DNA from: Batkoa obscura
Lineage: Eukaryota > Entomophthoromycota > Entomophthoromycetes > Entomophthorales > Batkoaceae
Direction: 5' to 3'
NCBI GenBank assembly: GCA_030770535.1
Contig: JASVEC010000081.1
Coordinates: 16,328 to 80,327 of the forward strand
DNA: 64,000 nt
The notes under the pieces were generated by a model. It searched no databases, was not told the DNA's origin, and saw only the letters and a list, made by a program, of their open reading frames with translations. Both the position numbers and the translations under genes were made by a program. Shown here in pieces: positions 32,391-44,645 of this stretch (position 1 is the stretch's first letter; each line of letters opens with the position of its first letter).

Positions 32391-34792
32391 TAATATTTGA
32401 TTTAATCTATGGAGTAATTATTAGCTATTTATACTATATTTTATTATAATAGACTATCCTAACCTTGTATAAAATTCTCACGTTTTTTTATGATGCTGTA
32501 TCTCATTTATTTATACAATTTCTCTATTTACAGATTATGTGCATTAAATTTAAAACAGATCTCCTATTTTATTACTAGAAGTAAAACTATTTTAAGAGTT
32601 AATTTACTTGAGTTAGTAACTAGAGATTTGCATGGAAGCTAGAGCGAGGTATAGAATCAAAACTTTAAACTGGAACTATTAAATATAGAATCATTCTAAC
32701 TTAAGGTAATACAATCTATATTAAAAAAGATATTACTACTTCAATCCAAACGATGAAATTTTGGTTTTGTTACTTTTTTTGATTCTAAAGTTTTTATGAT
32801 AGTAATCTTTACCAATACTATTGATACTTTAAACGATAACAATATCAAATTAAAAAGTTTGGTCACATTTATGTTGAACTGGTGATGTCCTATATTTAAT
32901 TCAGATTGCCTTATTTTCTAGTCAATTTCGAAATGTAAGTTGAAAATAAGTACTGTATAATCTTATTTCATTATTATAATACTTATCTAATGTTAGTTTT
33001 TATTGTTTGATAATCTAGTTTAGTATAGATTTTCTCTTCCTTTTACGTTTCCACCACTTGGATTATTACAGATATAAATCAGTTATACAGTTCTTTTAAT
33101 TAAAGGTTAATTCCTTATAAAAAATGCAAATTAGATGACAAAGTAAGCTAAGAAAAAGAAAACCCTGTTCCAAGTAATATACAATTTAATAAAACTCAAT
33201 GTAACGTTTGAATACATTGATGTATTTGAAAGTCTCTAACTTCAATATTTATAAAAAGTACTCAATTTTATGAAGCTTTCTTTCCACTATATTAGGACTT
33301 ATCTTAGCATTGGTTAGATAAATTTAGTGCCCTTTTTAGCATGCTGAATATTTTAAAAAAAGCAATTGACGGTATTATACAGGGATGTCTTTTCTAAAAA
33401 TCTACTAACACTTTTTCTATTCAATAGTACAAATAATGGAAAAAATAAAACCAAAAAAATATTCCGTACTATTAAGATTTTTTCAAGGTTACTTGTTATC
33501 AATTTAGTTTATTAACCAAAAACATAAACTGACAAAATAAAAAAACTTAATGAAATATCATAATTTATAATATTTAGTTTTGTTAATTAGTGTTTTTTTA
33601 AGCTACTGCTTAATTACTAGATTTTAGAGAATAGATACACAAATGTCTTCTGGTTTTATTAGATTATTTCTTTATAATCTACCAACTTTTACGTAAAACA
33701 GTGAGATTTATTTCAAAAATGTCAAATTAAAGAATAAAATAGTGCAGCTTAGAAATAACCATTAGGAAATCTTAGGGAACTGAACCGAACTGAACCAGAT
33801 AGAGTTTTTTGAAAATTAATCAGCAATCATCAAAGGACATTTGATCTCATTTGATGCCAAGGGAACCTATTCAAGGAATAATGGATCGATGAGGATCAGA
33901 TTCTTTATCACTTCGAAATTCAAGCAGCTGAAACTTCTGTGAAGAATCTAAGCCAAAGGCCCAGTAACTAAAGTGTAAGTAAACAAATCTATATATTGTA
34001 GAAGCTTGTTTATAAACAAGAACCCAATATTTTGAGTGAAGGCATTAGTTAGAGGCTCCTCAATAAAGTGTACTGTACACAAGATCTAAAATGATTGGCT
34101 GTGTTTACAGCCAAATAAAACAATAAACTATATGTTTGTCCACTTTTCCCATCTAAACAGGTAAAATTCCTTGACTATTAGTTGGAATTTATGTACTTAG
34201 GCTGGTGTACTTCACCCTCTTGGGGAAATCTTCTAAACAGCTAAGCTTAACCTTAGGGCTATTGTTTTCTCCTTTGAAAGTAAACTATCAGATGTGTTTA
34301 GCATTTGACTATTTTTATTTATATTAAACTTAAAAGATATATTAATAAATATCTGAAAAATAAACACTATAATATATAGTATTTAATGCTTTAATGTTTT
34401 TTTTTTGAATATTTTAAAATTAATAGTAGGCCCTTCTGAGTGCTTCATTTTATGAAAGAAGAAAGATTGAGAAAAAGATAAAGATGAGAAAAAAGTCGAG
34501 ATAAAGCTCGAAGAAGGAGTAAGGAGAAAATAACTGGTTCAATAACCTATTTTTAAAGTTAAATATCCTTTACTAAGGTATTGATAAAATTAAATAGGAT
34601 GAAGAATAATCTGGGCAATGGTTATATTTTGGGTTTATATTTACTTTGATAGAGTTTAAAACTTATTTAAATATAAGTATATAGCAATTAAAATAGCAAT
34701 AAATAAATATTGAAGATAATCCAAATAAACTTTAAATTTTCCAAATTTTTAGGAATTAACAATAGGATACTTTAAGTTACAAAACAATTTTA
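32391..34792. other. Long intergenic region
   Basis: 2.4 kb with one worn MITE (33378-33471). A patch at about 33740-34300 is less AT-rich than its surroundings and may be an eroded gene or element, but I could not identify it. Confidence 0.45.
33378..33471 (+). mobile_element. Worn GGGG-MITE
   Basis: ATACAGGGATGTCTTTTC ... CTACTAACACTTTTTCTATTC ... AATATTCCGTA. It is more diverged and shorter than the others. Confidence 0.6.
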
Positions 34793-35756
34793 TTAATTGG
34801 TAATACTTTGAGGTGGATCAAAATATTCAAATTGATCATTTGGATAGACTGCACGTGTATAAGAGTCATTAAATTCCAAAGCAGCTAAATGACCACCATC
34901 ATAATAGGAGGAAATAGCTACATCAATAAGTATAGCACGATTATTACAACGAGTTGTAATTCTGTTATCTTTCTGAATAGTATGTCCCATTACCATTCTT
35001 TTAGCACCTAAGTTATCTAATGCTTTAGTTAATTTAGAACAAACCTCATCTTCATCATCATTTGCATAACCTCGATACCAAAGTGGACCATCCCCTTTTT
35101 GAGTAAATATGCTCCGTTTACTTAATTGACTAGCAGAATCTAATAACAAATACTCATGGGATTCTTTATTCAAACCTTCTACTTTATTCTTCGACCAATC
35201 TAAATTGATACCACCATGACAAAAAATAGTATCATGAACTTTAGCAGTAACATTCAGATTTCTTAAATATTGACCAATGACACCAAATTTACTAAATTCT
35301 TTTTTACGTTCTTCTTCTGAGCCAAAGTTATCAATATCTTCTTCAGATACATATTTATAGTTTTCAGCTAAATTCATGGCCTCATGGTTGCCTAGTAATG
35401 GGATAAATAAACCACCTTTTGAAAAGGCATCTTGGCGAAGTTCCATAAAATAGTCATATATTTTTTTAGCATTGGGACCACGATCGGTTACATCTCCCTA
35501 TATTAATAATGAATATCTAATTAGTTGAATTGAATTTATTTAGAGTGATTACCGTTTGTATTAAAGTGGTACTATTTCCACCAATCCATTGATTTTCATC
35601 ATCAATTACATTTGTCATTTTTAGGACTTTAAGCATATTCTCATAATCTCCATGAATATCACCTACAGCAACAACACGATAGTTAGTTGATTGGCATTGT
35701 ATTAAGAAATTGGAGTTGAGTAAGAGGGCTATAATTAAGGTTGAAATAAATTTCAT
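34793..35756 (-). CDS. Secreted Shewanella-like (SLP) phosphatase, paralogue 1
   Basis: Two exons (35553-35756, 34793-35497) with a 55-bp intron 35498-35552 give 302 aa. The start MKFISTLIIALLLNSNF is a signal peptide. Metallophosphatase motifs are in order: GDIHGD (about 32-37), GDVTDRGP made whole by splicing (69-76), GNHE (104-107), FCHGG (160-164), WYRGYA and MGHT (about 238-241). These residues hold the two-metal centre of PPP-like Ser/Thr phosphatases, and the insertions fit the Shewanella-like branch. Likely acts in the secretory pathway or outside the cell; the substrate is unknown. Intron position (after the Gln-Thr codons before GDV) is shared with paralogues 4 and 5. Confidence 0.88.
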
Positions 35757-36836
35757 AATTGAAAATAATTCAAAGTAAAGCTTAATAAATATATGTATAT
35801 ATATGTTTCTGATCGAATATTACAATTCAAAAACTTGTATCATTATTTATCTTCTGACCTTTGACATTGAGCCCTCGTGTATAGATTTTGATTTAATATT
35901 CTTTAACTAATTTTTAATATCTAATTTTAGTAATTTAAAATTGTGTAATAACATATTTATATAAAGTTTACTAAAACGGTTTTGTTTATTCTTTATTTCA
36001 ATTAATCCATATGTCAACTTTAATTTATTTACCACTGTTGGTGAATATGAATTCATTTTTATTTTTATTACCTATTGTTATTAGATTTATAGTCCAAACT
36101 TTAATAAACTTTTACTATAAACTAGAGTAGAGTTACTACCCAAATGGATTTACTTTAAGCTTATAAAAAAACATCAATTGCTCTGATATGGAATCCTTGA
36201 AGTATTAAAATGCCTTCAATAATTTAGTTGATGACCTAGTTTATATTTAAGATTCACTTTTTTCCAAATATTAGAAATTAAAGTTGATTGTTAAACGAAT
36301 GTTTGCCATTGTATTATTTTATAATTGATTATACAAAACTTACACATTCAAGCTTATATCAAACTAAGGGTTTTTATTATTGATTTAATTAAACTCTACT
36401 ACTTATTTATTAGGTCCATCTTTTGGATCATTTACTGCTCCCATTGAAAAGATCCTATTAAGAATGACAGTATTAATTTTATTAATATTAAAATTATATT
36501 TAGAATGATACATTGCTTAGAGAAATGATATCTACAGAGTAATCAAAAAGTTAACATAAATACTTCATTCAATCGACCATACAATATTCTTTACTTATTT
36601 TGATTCAATCAAACACTTACTGATTTAAATTCCAGTATTTTTAAGTAAATTAATCAATAATTTGGGATTAACAGCTTTTTATTCACTAATATTAATAGTT
36701 ATGTTTAATACTGATCTATTTCTATTGAATAAGTAATAAAAAAACATATACAGAAACTATTTTAGATAAACTTAATTCAAATAGTTTCAATGTTCTAAGT
36801 TTTATCTAGCAAATAACAAACTATAAAATAACTTTA
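35757..36836. other. Intergenic between SLP paralogues 1 and 2
   Basis: About 1.1 kb. A plus-strand frame from 36011 begins MSTLIYLPLLVNMNSFLF and runs 40 codons before the first of many stops. It could be a dead membrane-protein gene, but stop spacing is close to chance for this base composition. Confidence 0.35.
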
Positions 36837-37745
36837 TTAATTTGAAATATTTTTAGGTTGGCCAAAATATTCAAATTGATTATTTGGATAAACAGCACGC
36901 ATATAAGAATCTGTGAATTCAAAGGCACCTAAATGACCACCATCATAAAAAGAAGAAATAGCAATATCAATAAGTATAGCACGATTATTACAACGAGTCG
37001 TTATCTTATTATTTTTTTGAACAGTATGCCCCATAACCATACGTTTAGCACCTAAATTATCTAATGCTTTGATTAACTTAGAACAAACTTTATTTTCTTC
37101 ATCATTGGCATAGCCACGGTAGAAAAGTGGGCCATCAGCTTCTTTTGTAAAGATAGCTCTTTTACTTAACTCATTAGCACTATCTAATAAAAGATATTCA
37201 TGAGATTCCTTGTTTAAACCCTCTATTTTCTTTTTTGACCAATCTAAATTGATACCACCATGACAAAAAATAGTATCATGAACTTTAGCAGTAACATTGA
37301 GATTTCTTAAATATTGTCCAATTTTGCCAATTTTACTAAATTCTTTTTTACGTTTCTCTTTGGAACCAAACTTGGTAATATCTTCCTCAGATACATCTTT
37401 GTAATCTTCAGAAAGGTTCATTGTTTCATGATTACCTAATAATGGAATAAATAAACCACCTTTAGAAAGAGCATCTTTACGAAGTTCCATAAAATAGTTG
37501 TATATTTTTTTGGCATCTGGACCGCGATCAACTACATCCCCAGTTTGTACTAAAGTCGTATGGCTTCCTCCTATCCACTCATTCTCGTTATTAATGACTT
37601 TACTCATTTGTAATATTTTGATCATGTTATTATAATCCCCATGTAAATCGCCTACAGCAACAACTCGATATTTATCGGAGGTACATTTTGCTTGGATATT
37701 GGAAGTGAATAAAAGAGCAGTAGCTAATACTGGGATTAATTTCAT
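36837..37745 (-). CDS. Secreted SLP phosphatase, paralogue 2 (intronless)
   Basis: 302 aa in one exon. Signal peptide MKLIPVLATALLFTSNIQA, then GDLHGD 32-37, GDVVDRGP 69-76, GNHE 104-107, FCHGG 160-164, FYRGYA and MGHT 238-241. All metal-binding residues expected for the family are present. It lacks the intron that splits the GDV motif in paralogues 1, 4 and 5. It shares IKILQM and SHTTLVQT with paralogue 3, so intron loss probably preceded their split. Confidence 0.9.
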   Translation of the reverse strand: MKLIPVLATALLFTSNIQAKCTSDKYRVVAVGDLHGDYNNMIKILQMSKVINNENEWIGGSHTTLVQTGDVVDRGPDAKKIYNYFMELRKDALSKGGLFIPLLGNHETMNLSEDYKDVSEEDITKFGSKEKRKKEFSKIGKIGQYLRNLNVTAKVHDTIFCHGGINLDWSKKKIEGLNKESHEYLLLDSANELSKRAIFTKEADGPLFYRGYANDEENKVCSKLIKALDNLGAKRMVMGHTVQKNNKITTRCNNRAILIDIAISSFYDGGHLGAFEFTDSYMRAVYPNNQFEYFGQPKNISN

Positions 37746-38505
37746 TGTTAAAAATCAATTCATAAAAATCATCTTAATATCAAAATCATTATGTTTTATA
37801 TACTTTTTAATTAAGTGAGCTATTGTAATTCAATATAAGTTTTGTACTCTTTTTTGGCCTCTAATATTCAATATTGAGCACTCGTGTAACTTTATTTGGG
37901 AATAGTAGCTTTTTTGAAAAAATTTGAAAGTTGGGTTTCAACTTAATTCTAGCTTTAGTAACTTCATTAGTATCTGCTCATTAAAATAAACCATACATAG
38001 GGTTGTAAAAGTAAATAATCCAGCTTCCTATTTTAATCATTTAAATATTAAAATTGTACATCTTACTTGATTTCTATACACATCATTATTTCTACCATTA
38101 TAATCATCAGTTTTAAGATTCATGTTTTGTTGGGGTTCAGATTTGAGTTCCATTTTAAATTAATTTCAATTTACAACTTTTAGAAATATCTACACTCCTA
38201 ACACAAATTCTTAATCATCAGAAAAATATTAAAATACTATGAATAAATAATGGAGTGTATATAATATTTTTGATAAAAATTTAATGGCTAGTGTTATCTA
38301 ATAAATAATTACTAAATGTTGTAATTTCGAGTTGGCATCTTAACAATACTTTGTATACTTTATGTTATCGCAACTTTTTGATAAAACCATAGTTGTTTAT
38401 CTATTACTATTTCATTTTTAAACGATTACCATAAACTAACAATAATATCTACTTTAATAATTATTTATTTGATTATAGAGCTCAAACTTTTAAAAAAAAA
38501 TCATA
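37746..38505. other. Intergenic
   Basis: No gene or repeat recognised in 760 bp. Confidence 0.5.
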
Positions 38506-40118
38506 TTATGATTTTTCATGTCCTCTAACAGGGATATGTTTAAGAAATAAAGAAGTAATAAAAGCAATTGCAGCATAAGGTATCATTGAAAGATAGAGGA
38601 TCCTAAACGATTGAATATAAGCATATAAAACCTGATTTAATTGATCATCAGGTAACGAATAAATCATATTAACAGAACTTAATATTAATTTAGTATCTAA
38701 CTCAGGCAATAATTGATGCAGTGTACTAGCCAAATAGTTATTGAAAATAGTACCTTGAATTGCTAGCCCCACTAAGGATCCTAAAAGATTACTAAAAAAA
38801 GCCAATGAAGTTGAAGTGGCTACATCTTCATCAGTGGATGCTATTTGCACAACCATAACACTATTTTGAAAAGATAAACCAACCCCAAATCCTATGATTA
38901 ATGGAAAATAATTTCCTCTGCACGTGTAATATTTACTCTATAAAGGGATCCATAGAGGGCTGCTCCGACAATGAGAAAGATACCACCAATGATAGATATA
39001 AAACGATATTTACCGGTTTTAGTAACAATAATTCCATTAACAAAATTACAAGCTACAGCACCAAGCATAAGTGGTAATAACTCCAAACCTGAATTCGTAG
39101 CATCATAATTCCTGACTACCTGATAATAAATGGGTAAATAATAAACAGATACCATAAATAACGCACCAACAAAAAAAGCAGATATATTGGCTGAAATAGT
39201 GTTACGATTTAATACTCGTCCTGGTACTATAGGTTCTTTAACAGCTTTTGATTCAACGTAGATAAACGCTATCAAAAATAGACCAGCAAGTACCAACGGT
39301 ACAATTACTGCTGCTGAATTCCATTCATATTCGCCACCACCCCATGTCAATCCGAGCACTAAACAGATAGTAAAGAGCATCAAAGTTACTGCACCATAGA
39401 AATCCACTCTACTGAGTTTTTCTCTCATATTACCTTTGGGTATAGGAAGATTTAAGAAGAAGAATACAATGATAAAAGTAATTGTACAAATGGGGATATT
39501 GATGTAGAAAGCCCAACGCCAAGTCACTTTATCTGAAAAAGCACCGCCAACTAGAGGACCTACAATTGAAGCAACAGCATAAATACCACTTGCAATAGCA
39601 ATAAAAATACCACGTATCCTTGGAGGGATAAGATCAGATATAATAATGATTGACAAAGAGTATAAGCCTCCCCCACCTATACCACTAATGGCACGAAATA
39701 TAATTAAGACAATCATGTTTGGAGCAGCTCCACAAACAATAGAGCCAACTGTAAATATAAATAATGCCATTAAAATGGTGTATTTCCTACCAAAGATATC
39801 CGATATTTTACCGTATAAAGGTTGGATTGCAGTTGAAGTTAATAAGTATGAGCCTGCTACCCAAGTAACTGAGTCTAAGGCATTGAATTCGGATACAATT
39901 TTTGCCATTGCTGTAGATATAATGGTGTTATCTAAAGAAGCTATGAAAATAGATAATACTAATCCAAAAATTAAGGCCACTTTTTTGAAAGTAGTCAAGT
40001 CTTTGGTTGGATCCAATAGGTCTTCTGGATTTTCTATAACGTTTCCCTCTATGCTTCCCTCTTTATTTGATTTATGAGGTTTAGAGTCAAAAATTTCATT
40101 CATTTCAGATTGCTCCAT
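38506..40118 (-). CDS. DHA2-type MFS drug exporter with a frameshift
   Basis: The first 402 or so codons (40118 to about 38905) encode an N-terminal cytosolic stretch and most of a 14-TM major facilitator. Motif A is GKISDIFGRKYT between TM2 and TM3, and antiporter motif C is VASIVGPLVGGAF. SVYYLPIYYQVVRNYDATNSG is typical of fungal multidrug H+ antiporters. The frame closes after EEIIFH, but the -1 frame continues without a gap as YFPLIIGFGVGLSFQNS and runs to the normal C-terminus LKHIPVRGHEKS. No GT-AG intron fits at the joint (about 38900-38910). Either one base is missing from the assembly or this allele is newly broken. With the joint, the product would be about 535 aa, which suits the family. 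Confidence 0.8.
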
Positions 40119-41055
40119 TGCAATGAGTTTTTTTATATCAAAATGGAGATAAAATGGACACTTTTTATAGTTTATAATTGAATAACTTTTTTCAAGAAAT
40201 GAATTGAGCGCAGTATGCTCTATTTTTATGAAAAATTGAAAAATAATACAATTAACATGAGCACTTTATATAAATGTTGGTATTGTTCTTTTTGATTGAA
40301 GTTTTTAGACCATGAGTTAAAGAATATCTATAATGCTTGTTGATCAATTAATATTTCTGGAAGAAAGTAAAAAAGCTAAATAAGAAAATTATTCTTGCGC
40401 AGCTAAATGATATAACAAAATTATCACTATACTTGCGGGCAAAAGTAAGCGCTTTAGTGCTTCTTATAATAGTTTAAGTATACTAAATCAAAAGATCCAC
40501 TTACATAGTGTAAATTCATTCAGATTCAAGCTCTTAATTAAGTAATGATATAACTATTTTGGGTAAATATTAATAAAAATCGATATAGGGCTGTTTTTTT
40601 TGGTTTCATAACTTTTTCCATTTTTTAAATGCTATTTGAGTCGAAAGATTGTTAGTAAAATTAAACAAAAGAATATATCCCCACTTAAAGATTATCATAA
40701 ATTAAGTTGTAATGTAATTGTAGCAACTATATTATGATGTAGAAACCCATCGCCTTTCTAGAGACAATACCATTATATAAACATTATGTTAAAGTTTAGC
40801 AAATAAATAATTTAATAAAAAAGCTACACCAGAATGTTTTCTGGTTTATTATTTTGACCACTTTTTGCACAATATAAAGGTTAAACAAATTATTATAAAT
40901 CGTTAAGTAGGAAAAAGTGTTCACATAATACAATACAAAAGTGCTATTAGAAAAATTATAGTGAAATAAAAATAGAATTAACATTTAAAATTTAATGAGA
41001 AAAATAAATAAAAAATAGAGCCTTAAAGAATAAAGGCATAAAAATAAATAAAAAG
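40119..41055. other. Intergenic with one MITE
   Basis: Upstream of the MFS gene and downstream of the receptor gene. Holds the MITE at 40583-40684 and no supportable gene. Confidence 0.5.
40583..40684 (-). mobile_element. GGGG-MITE copy, GGGCTGT variant
   Basis: ATATAGGGCTGTTTTTTTTG, then GTTTCATAACTTTTTCC, to ATATATCCCCACTT. Confidence 0.8.
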
Positions 41056-42870
41056 TTAATCGATAACTCTAGGTCTTCCGTTTTGAATGGCAGTTAAATA
41101 CCTTGGGAAGATATCTTGTAATAGCATAGAATAAACCTCTTCGTAGGCTATATTGTAAATTTCTGGTATCAGGATCCCTTGTTTTAATTTCTCTTGAATT
41201 TGTTTTTTAGTAAATCCAGTCAAATTGACTTGCACCGCGGACTCTTTAGCAATGAAATCTCTATAAAGAGCTAATACTTCATACTGTTGAGGGGTTTGTG
41301 GTGTAGCACAATTGACATCAATAGACGATGATACCAGATTAAAGCTAAAAGAAGGGGTTTCTCTAATAGATAAAGTATTGTTGGATTCGTTTTTTAACTC
41401 CTGTGGCTGAGTTGGAACTGACTGTCGTTGTTTTCTCAATTCTTCTAAAGCTATATCCGACCTCTTAATATCCCCCATCGACTGCGTATATTGAGATCTT
41501 AAAGTTGTTTGCCAATCTTCGTTATTAGTTTCACTCGCTCGAATTGCATTTGGACAAATAGTTTCATCAAGGTTTATAGTAGAACCATTTTTTAAGGTAT
41601 CAAACTGACTTAAAGCCCCATCATTTTGCCCATTTTTATAAGTCACACAACCTTGTTCTTCTTGATCAAGCTTCAATTTGTGAAATCTTTCATAAAACAA
41701 TACATTTTCAACGCAAAAATTATGAGCAGCGAACATTTTGAAATCATTAAATAAAGCTTGGTTTTCTAATATTTGCTTCAATGTTAGCTCGTTTTGTTGT
41801 CCACTTTTTAAATCACTAACGCTATTGTCATTTGTTTTTTTAATCACTGGTAAGATGCTTTTTCTCTTATTTACTTTGTTCCTTTTACCACAAAGTCTAA
41901 TACGATATCTAGACCATAATAGGGGATAACCAACAGTAAATACATGCATCAGACAAATTAGTCCAATAAACAAGAAAGTAAATAATTTATATTGCATGTC
42001 ATCAGTATCATAATCCATATATGCATCTAATGTATAAATAATTAAAAAACTAGGTGCTAATATTAGATTAGCAACCAATTCTAAGCGTACACCAAATGCT
42101 TCGTACATGCCTTTAATTAATAAAACAAAAACTGGCCATTCCATAATCAACATTAAAGCAGTTATTCCTAATGAAGGAAAGATGGTCCATTGGTTTGGAC
42201 ATTTTGTGCCAAGAGGAGTGGCCTTAGCAATAGTTTTACTAAAGCTTGAAAAGATTTGAAATAAGAGAGTCAAAACAACATTAAAAAATAAGAAGCCTAA
42301 CAAACATAAAGTAAGACCACGAGAAGTAAACCAAATGCGATTTTCATAAAGCCAGCTATCAATTTTTGGGAACTTTTTTTTTGAGTTTTGAGTAGATGAA
42401 TTAGAACTTGGGAATAATGAGACATAATTTGAATTTTGCAAATCAACATAAACATTTAAATTACTTTGTTTGGTACAATCATTTGAACTTAAATCAATAC
42501 CTGGTATATCTTTTGGTTTTATAGTAGATATTGCTGCACTGAGTTTTAATTGTAATTGATTGACACGATGTAAAAATAAAACTCTTAAGAAACGAGCTAA
42601 TAAAGTAGCGCCCCAAAGAGGTAAAAGTAAGCCAGGTACCCAAAGCTTCATTGAGCAAGGCACATTATCTTGTAACAAAATTTTCAGTGCTAAACAAAAA
42701 ACAATAAAATAATGATTGACTGTAAGTAGAATTGTTATTGAATAGCCTCGAGTTCTAATAGCTAATGAGTTTCTAAATCTTTTTATTAAATACATTGATA
42801 CGGTCACTATACCAGTCCATATTAACAAAAATATTAAAACTAGTATAAAAGTTATTGTTATGTCTACCAT
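41056..42870 (-). CDS. Seven-TM receptor with C-terminal RGS domain
   Basis: 604 aa, intronless. Hydrophobic helices are at about 4-28, 42-66, 73-100, 182-210, 226-256, 261-283 and 294-318, seven in all, with a long loop (about 105-180) between TM3 and TM4. The C-terminal half has an RGS domain: ILENQALFNDFKMFAAHNFC and VENVLFYERFHKLK at about 355-395, and EVLALYRDFIAKESAVQVN with EEVYSMLLQDIFPRYLTAI at about 525-590. A Ser/Thr/Gln/Asn-rich insertion of about 120 residues splits the RGS helices. RGS domains speed GTP hydrolysis by G-alpha, so the protein would join signal sensing to signal shut-off at the membrane. Fused 7TM-RGS proteins are known in fungi and plants; ligand and partner are unknown. 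Confidence 0.82.
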   Translation of the reverse strand: MVDITITFILVLIFLLIWTGIVTVSMYLIKRFRNSLAIRTRGYSITILLTVNHYFIVFCLALKILLQDNVPCSMKLWVPGLLLPLWGATLLARFLRVLFLHRVNQLQLKLSAAISTIKPKDIPGIDLSSNDCTKQSNLNVYVDLQNSNYVSLFPSSNSSTQNSKKKFPKIDSWLYENRIWFTSRGLTLCLLGFLFFNVVLTLLFQIFSSFSKTIAKATPLGTKCPNQWTIFPSLGITALMLIMEWPVFVLLIKGMYEAFGVRLELVANLILAPSFLIIYTLDAYMDYDTDDMQYKLFTFLFIGLICLMHVFTVGYPLLWSRYRIRLCGKRNKVNKRKSILPVIKKTNDNSVSDLKSGQQNELTLKQILENQALFNDFKMFAAHNFCVENVLFYERFHKLKLDQEEQGCVTYKNGQNDGALSQFDTLKNGSTINLDETICPNAIRASETNNEDWQTTLRSQYTQSMGDIKRSDIALEELRKQRQSVPTQPQELKNESNNTLSIRETPSFSFNLVSSSIDVNCATPQTPQQYEVLALYRDFIAKESAVQVNLTGFTKKQIQEKLKQGILIPEIYNIAYEEVYSMLLQDIFPRYLTAIQNGRPRVID

Positions 42871-44645
42871 TCGGTAATATAAGAAAGTAAAGAAAAGATA
42901 AAAAATGGTTTTTTGTTTTTTTACATATTAATTTAATTTTAGATGGTGTGGATGAGAAATATAATTAAGGGGGCCAAAATATTAAACTAAAATTTTAATT
43001 TATTACCCTTAAAATCTAATTTATGCGCAAAATAGTGGTGTGTTGGATTCTATTTGATTTACTAAATTTATTTCAGTAACGGGATTGATTGAGAAAATAT
43101 CCAAAAGTTACGTTATACATTGAATTTCTCCAAAAAATCTCCATATAGCTTAGTAATTCCTTATAATGCTACTCCTGTTTTTTTAATTATTATCAAATAA
43201 GCTTATTAAATCAATTGGATTATTAAATTGTTGTCACTTTTTGACCCAAAATAGTAATTTTTGAATTTATTAATAATTAAGTTTAAGGATTAGTAATTTA
43301 CATGTATTTTATTTTATTTTATTTTTGAAATATTTTTCATATGCAAATATTTTAAAATAGTATTAATTAAATCACGTAAAATGATAAGTTCTTTATATAA
43401 AGTATTTTGTTTTTTATTACAATGACCTGGATTGCCAAGGTAATATATCTTAATCAGGTTAAATTACTTATTACTCAAAAGACGTATTTCATTTTAAATA
43501 CTACAAATAGTTATCAAAATTAGCTCACTTTTATAAAAACAATTTACCTCAAGAGTGGCTGTGTTTTCTTTGTTACAAAATGGTATTAGCCTACTTTACT
43601 GAAGTTATATTTAGATTTTAGAATTTATAATATCGATATTAGTAGTTATAATAATTTATATAACTAATCGAAATTTTCCCTAATTCTAATATGTTAAAAT
43701 GTTCTACAAATTTATGATAAAAGCCAGCATTTAAAAACCCAAAAACAAAAAAGTCGTATTCAGGCTTCATTTTTGAAATTTTGAAATTAGATAGAAAGTC
43801 TCATATGTCAATTTTAATTTTTGTGTTTTAAATATATCTTTATTTTCATACTAAAATTTCGAAATTTTACTTAGGATCTATGACTTATCAAATTTAATTT
43901 TCCAAATTTAGTAAATGAGATACAAAAATACAATTCAAGTTTTGTTTCTTTATTACTAAGATTTTACTATTTAATTCTTAAGTAAAATAACAGTTCATAA
44001 TAGCAGGTCGTTATATTATTTAAAAAAACTACATATTATATATAGAATATAATAGGATTTAAGTCTTGAAATTCAACTTACGAAAAAGTCTAATACAGTT
44101 TAGTATAAATTATACCTTATAAACAAAAAAGCTAATTTACTTTACCAATAAATATTTTATAAAAACGCGAGCCTAATACAACATTTGGCCTATTAACGAT
44201 AAAAGAGCGAAAAGCAAGGGAACATTGAAAGAACACTGACCTATTATTACTGATATGTTCTACAGACCCAGAAAAAACATTTATTGTTCCCTTTTTGACC
44301 ATGACAGCCGGAAAGAAAGGAGAATACTATTCTAACTTCCCTCCCATTTCATTTAATAATTTTACACTTGATAGTTCATTCTAGTTTTTGTCTTTATATC
44401 TGATTTTTTACTATGGTTTTAAGTAAAATAATAAGCTTGAGTTCGGTTTTTACACAGATTTAATTTTAAAGTTGATGTAACATGCTATTAGTAGAGTCAG
44501 GTAGACAAATGAGATGCAAAACGGCAAACTTGTCAATAAAATGAATATACTAAGCCTAATATTTGAAGTCAATGATAGAAATAGTACAGGATAGAAAGGT
44601 AATGTATTATCATTAGATCAAGTTGAGAGCTAGTTTTTAAATTAT
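42871..44645. other. Long intergenic region
   Basis: 1.8 kb of AT-rich sequence with no supportable gene. A patch at 44160-44360 is somewhat richer in G+C but unassigned. Confidence 0.45.

Noticed and set aside
32590-33010. Stop-interrupted plus-strand frame that looked coding
   Set aside because: Stops occur about every 15 codons, near chance for this base composition, and no protein family is recognisable.
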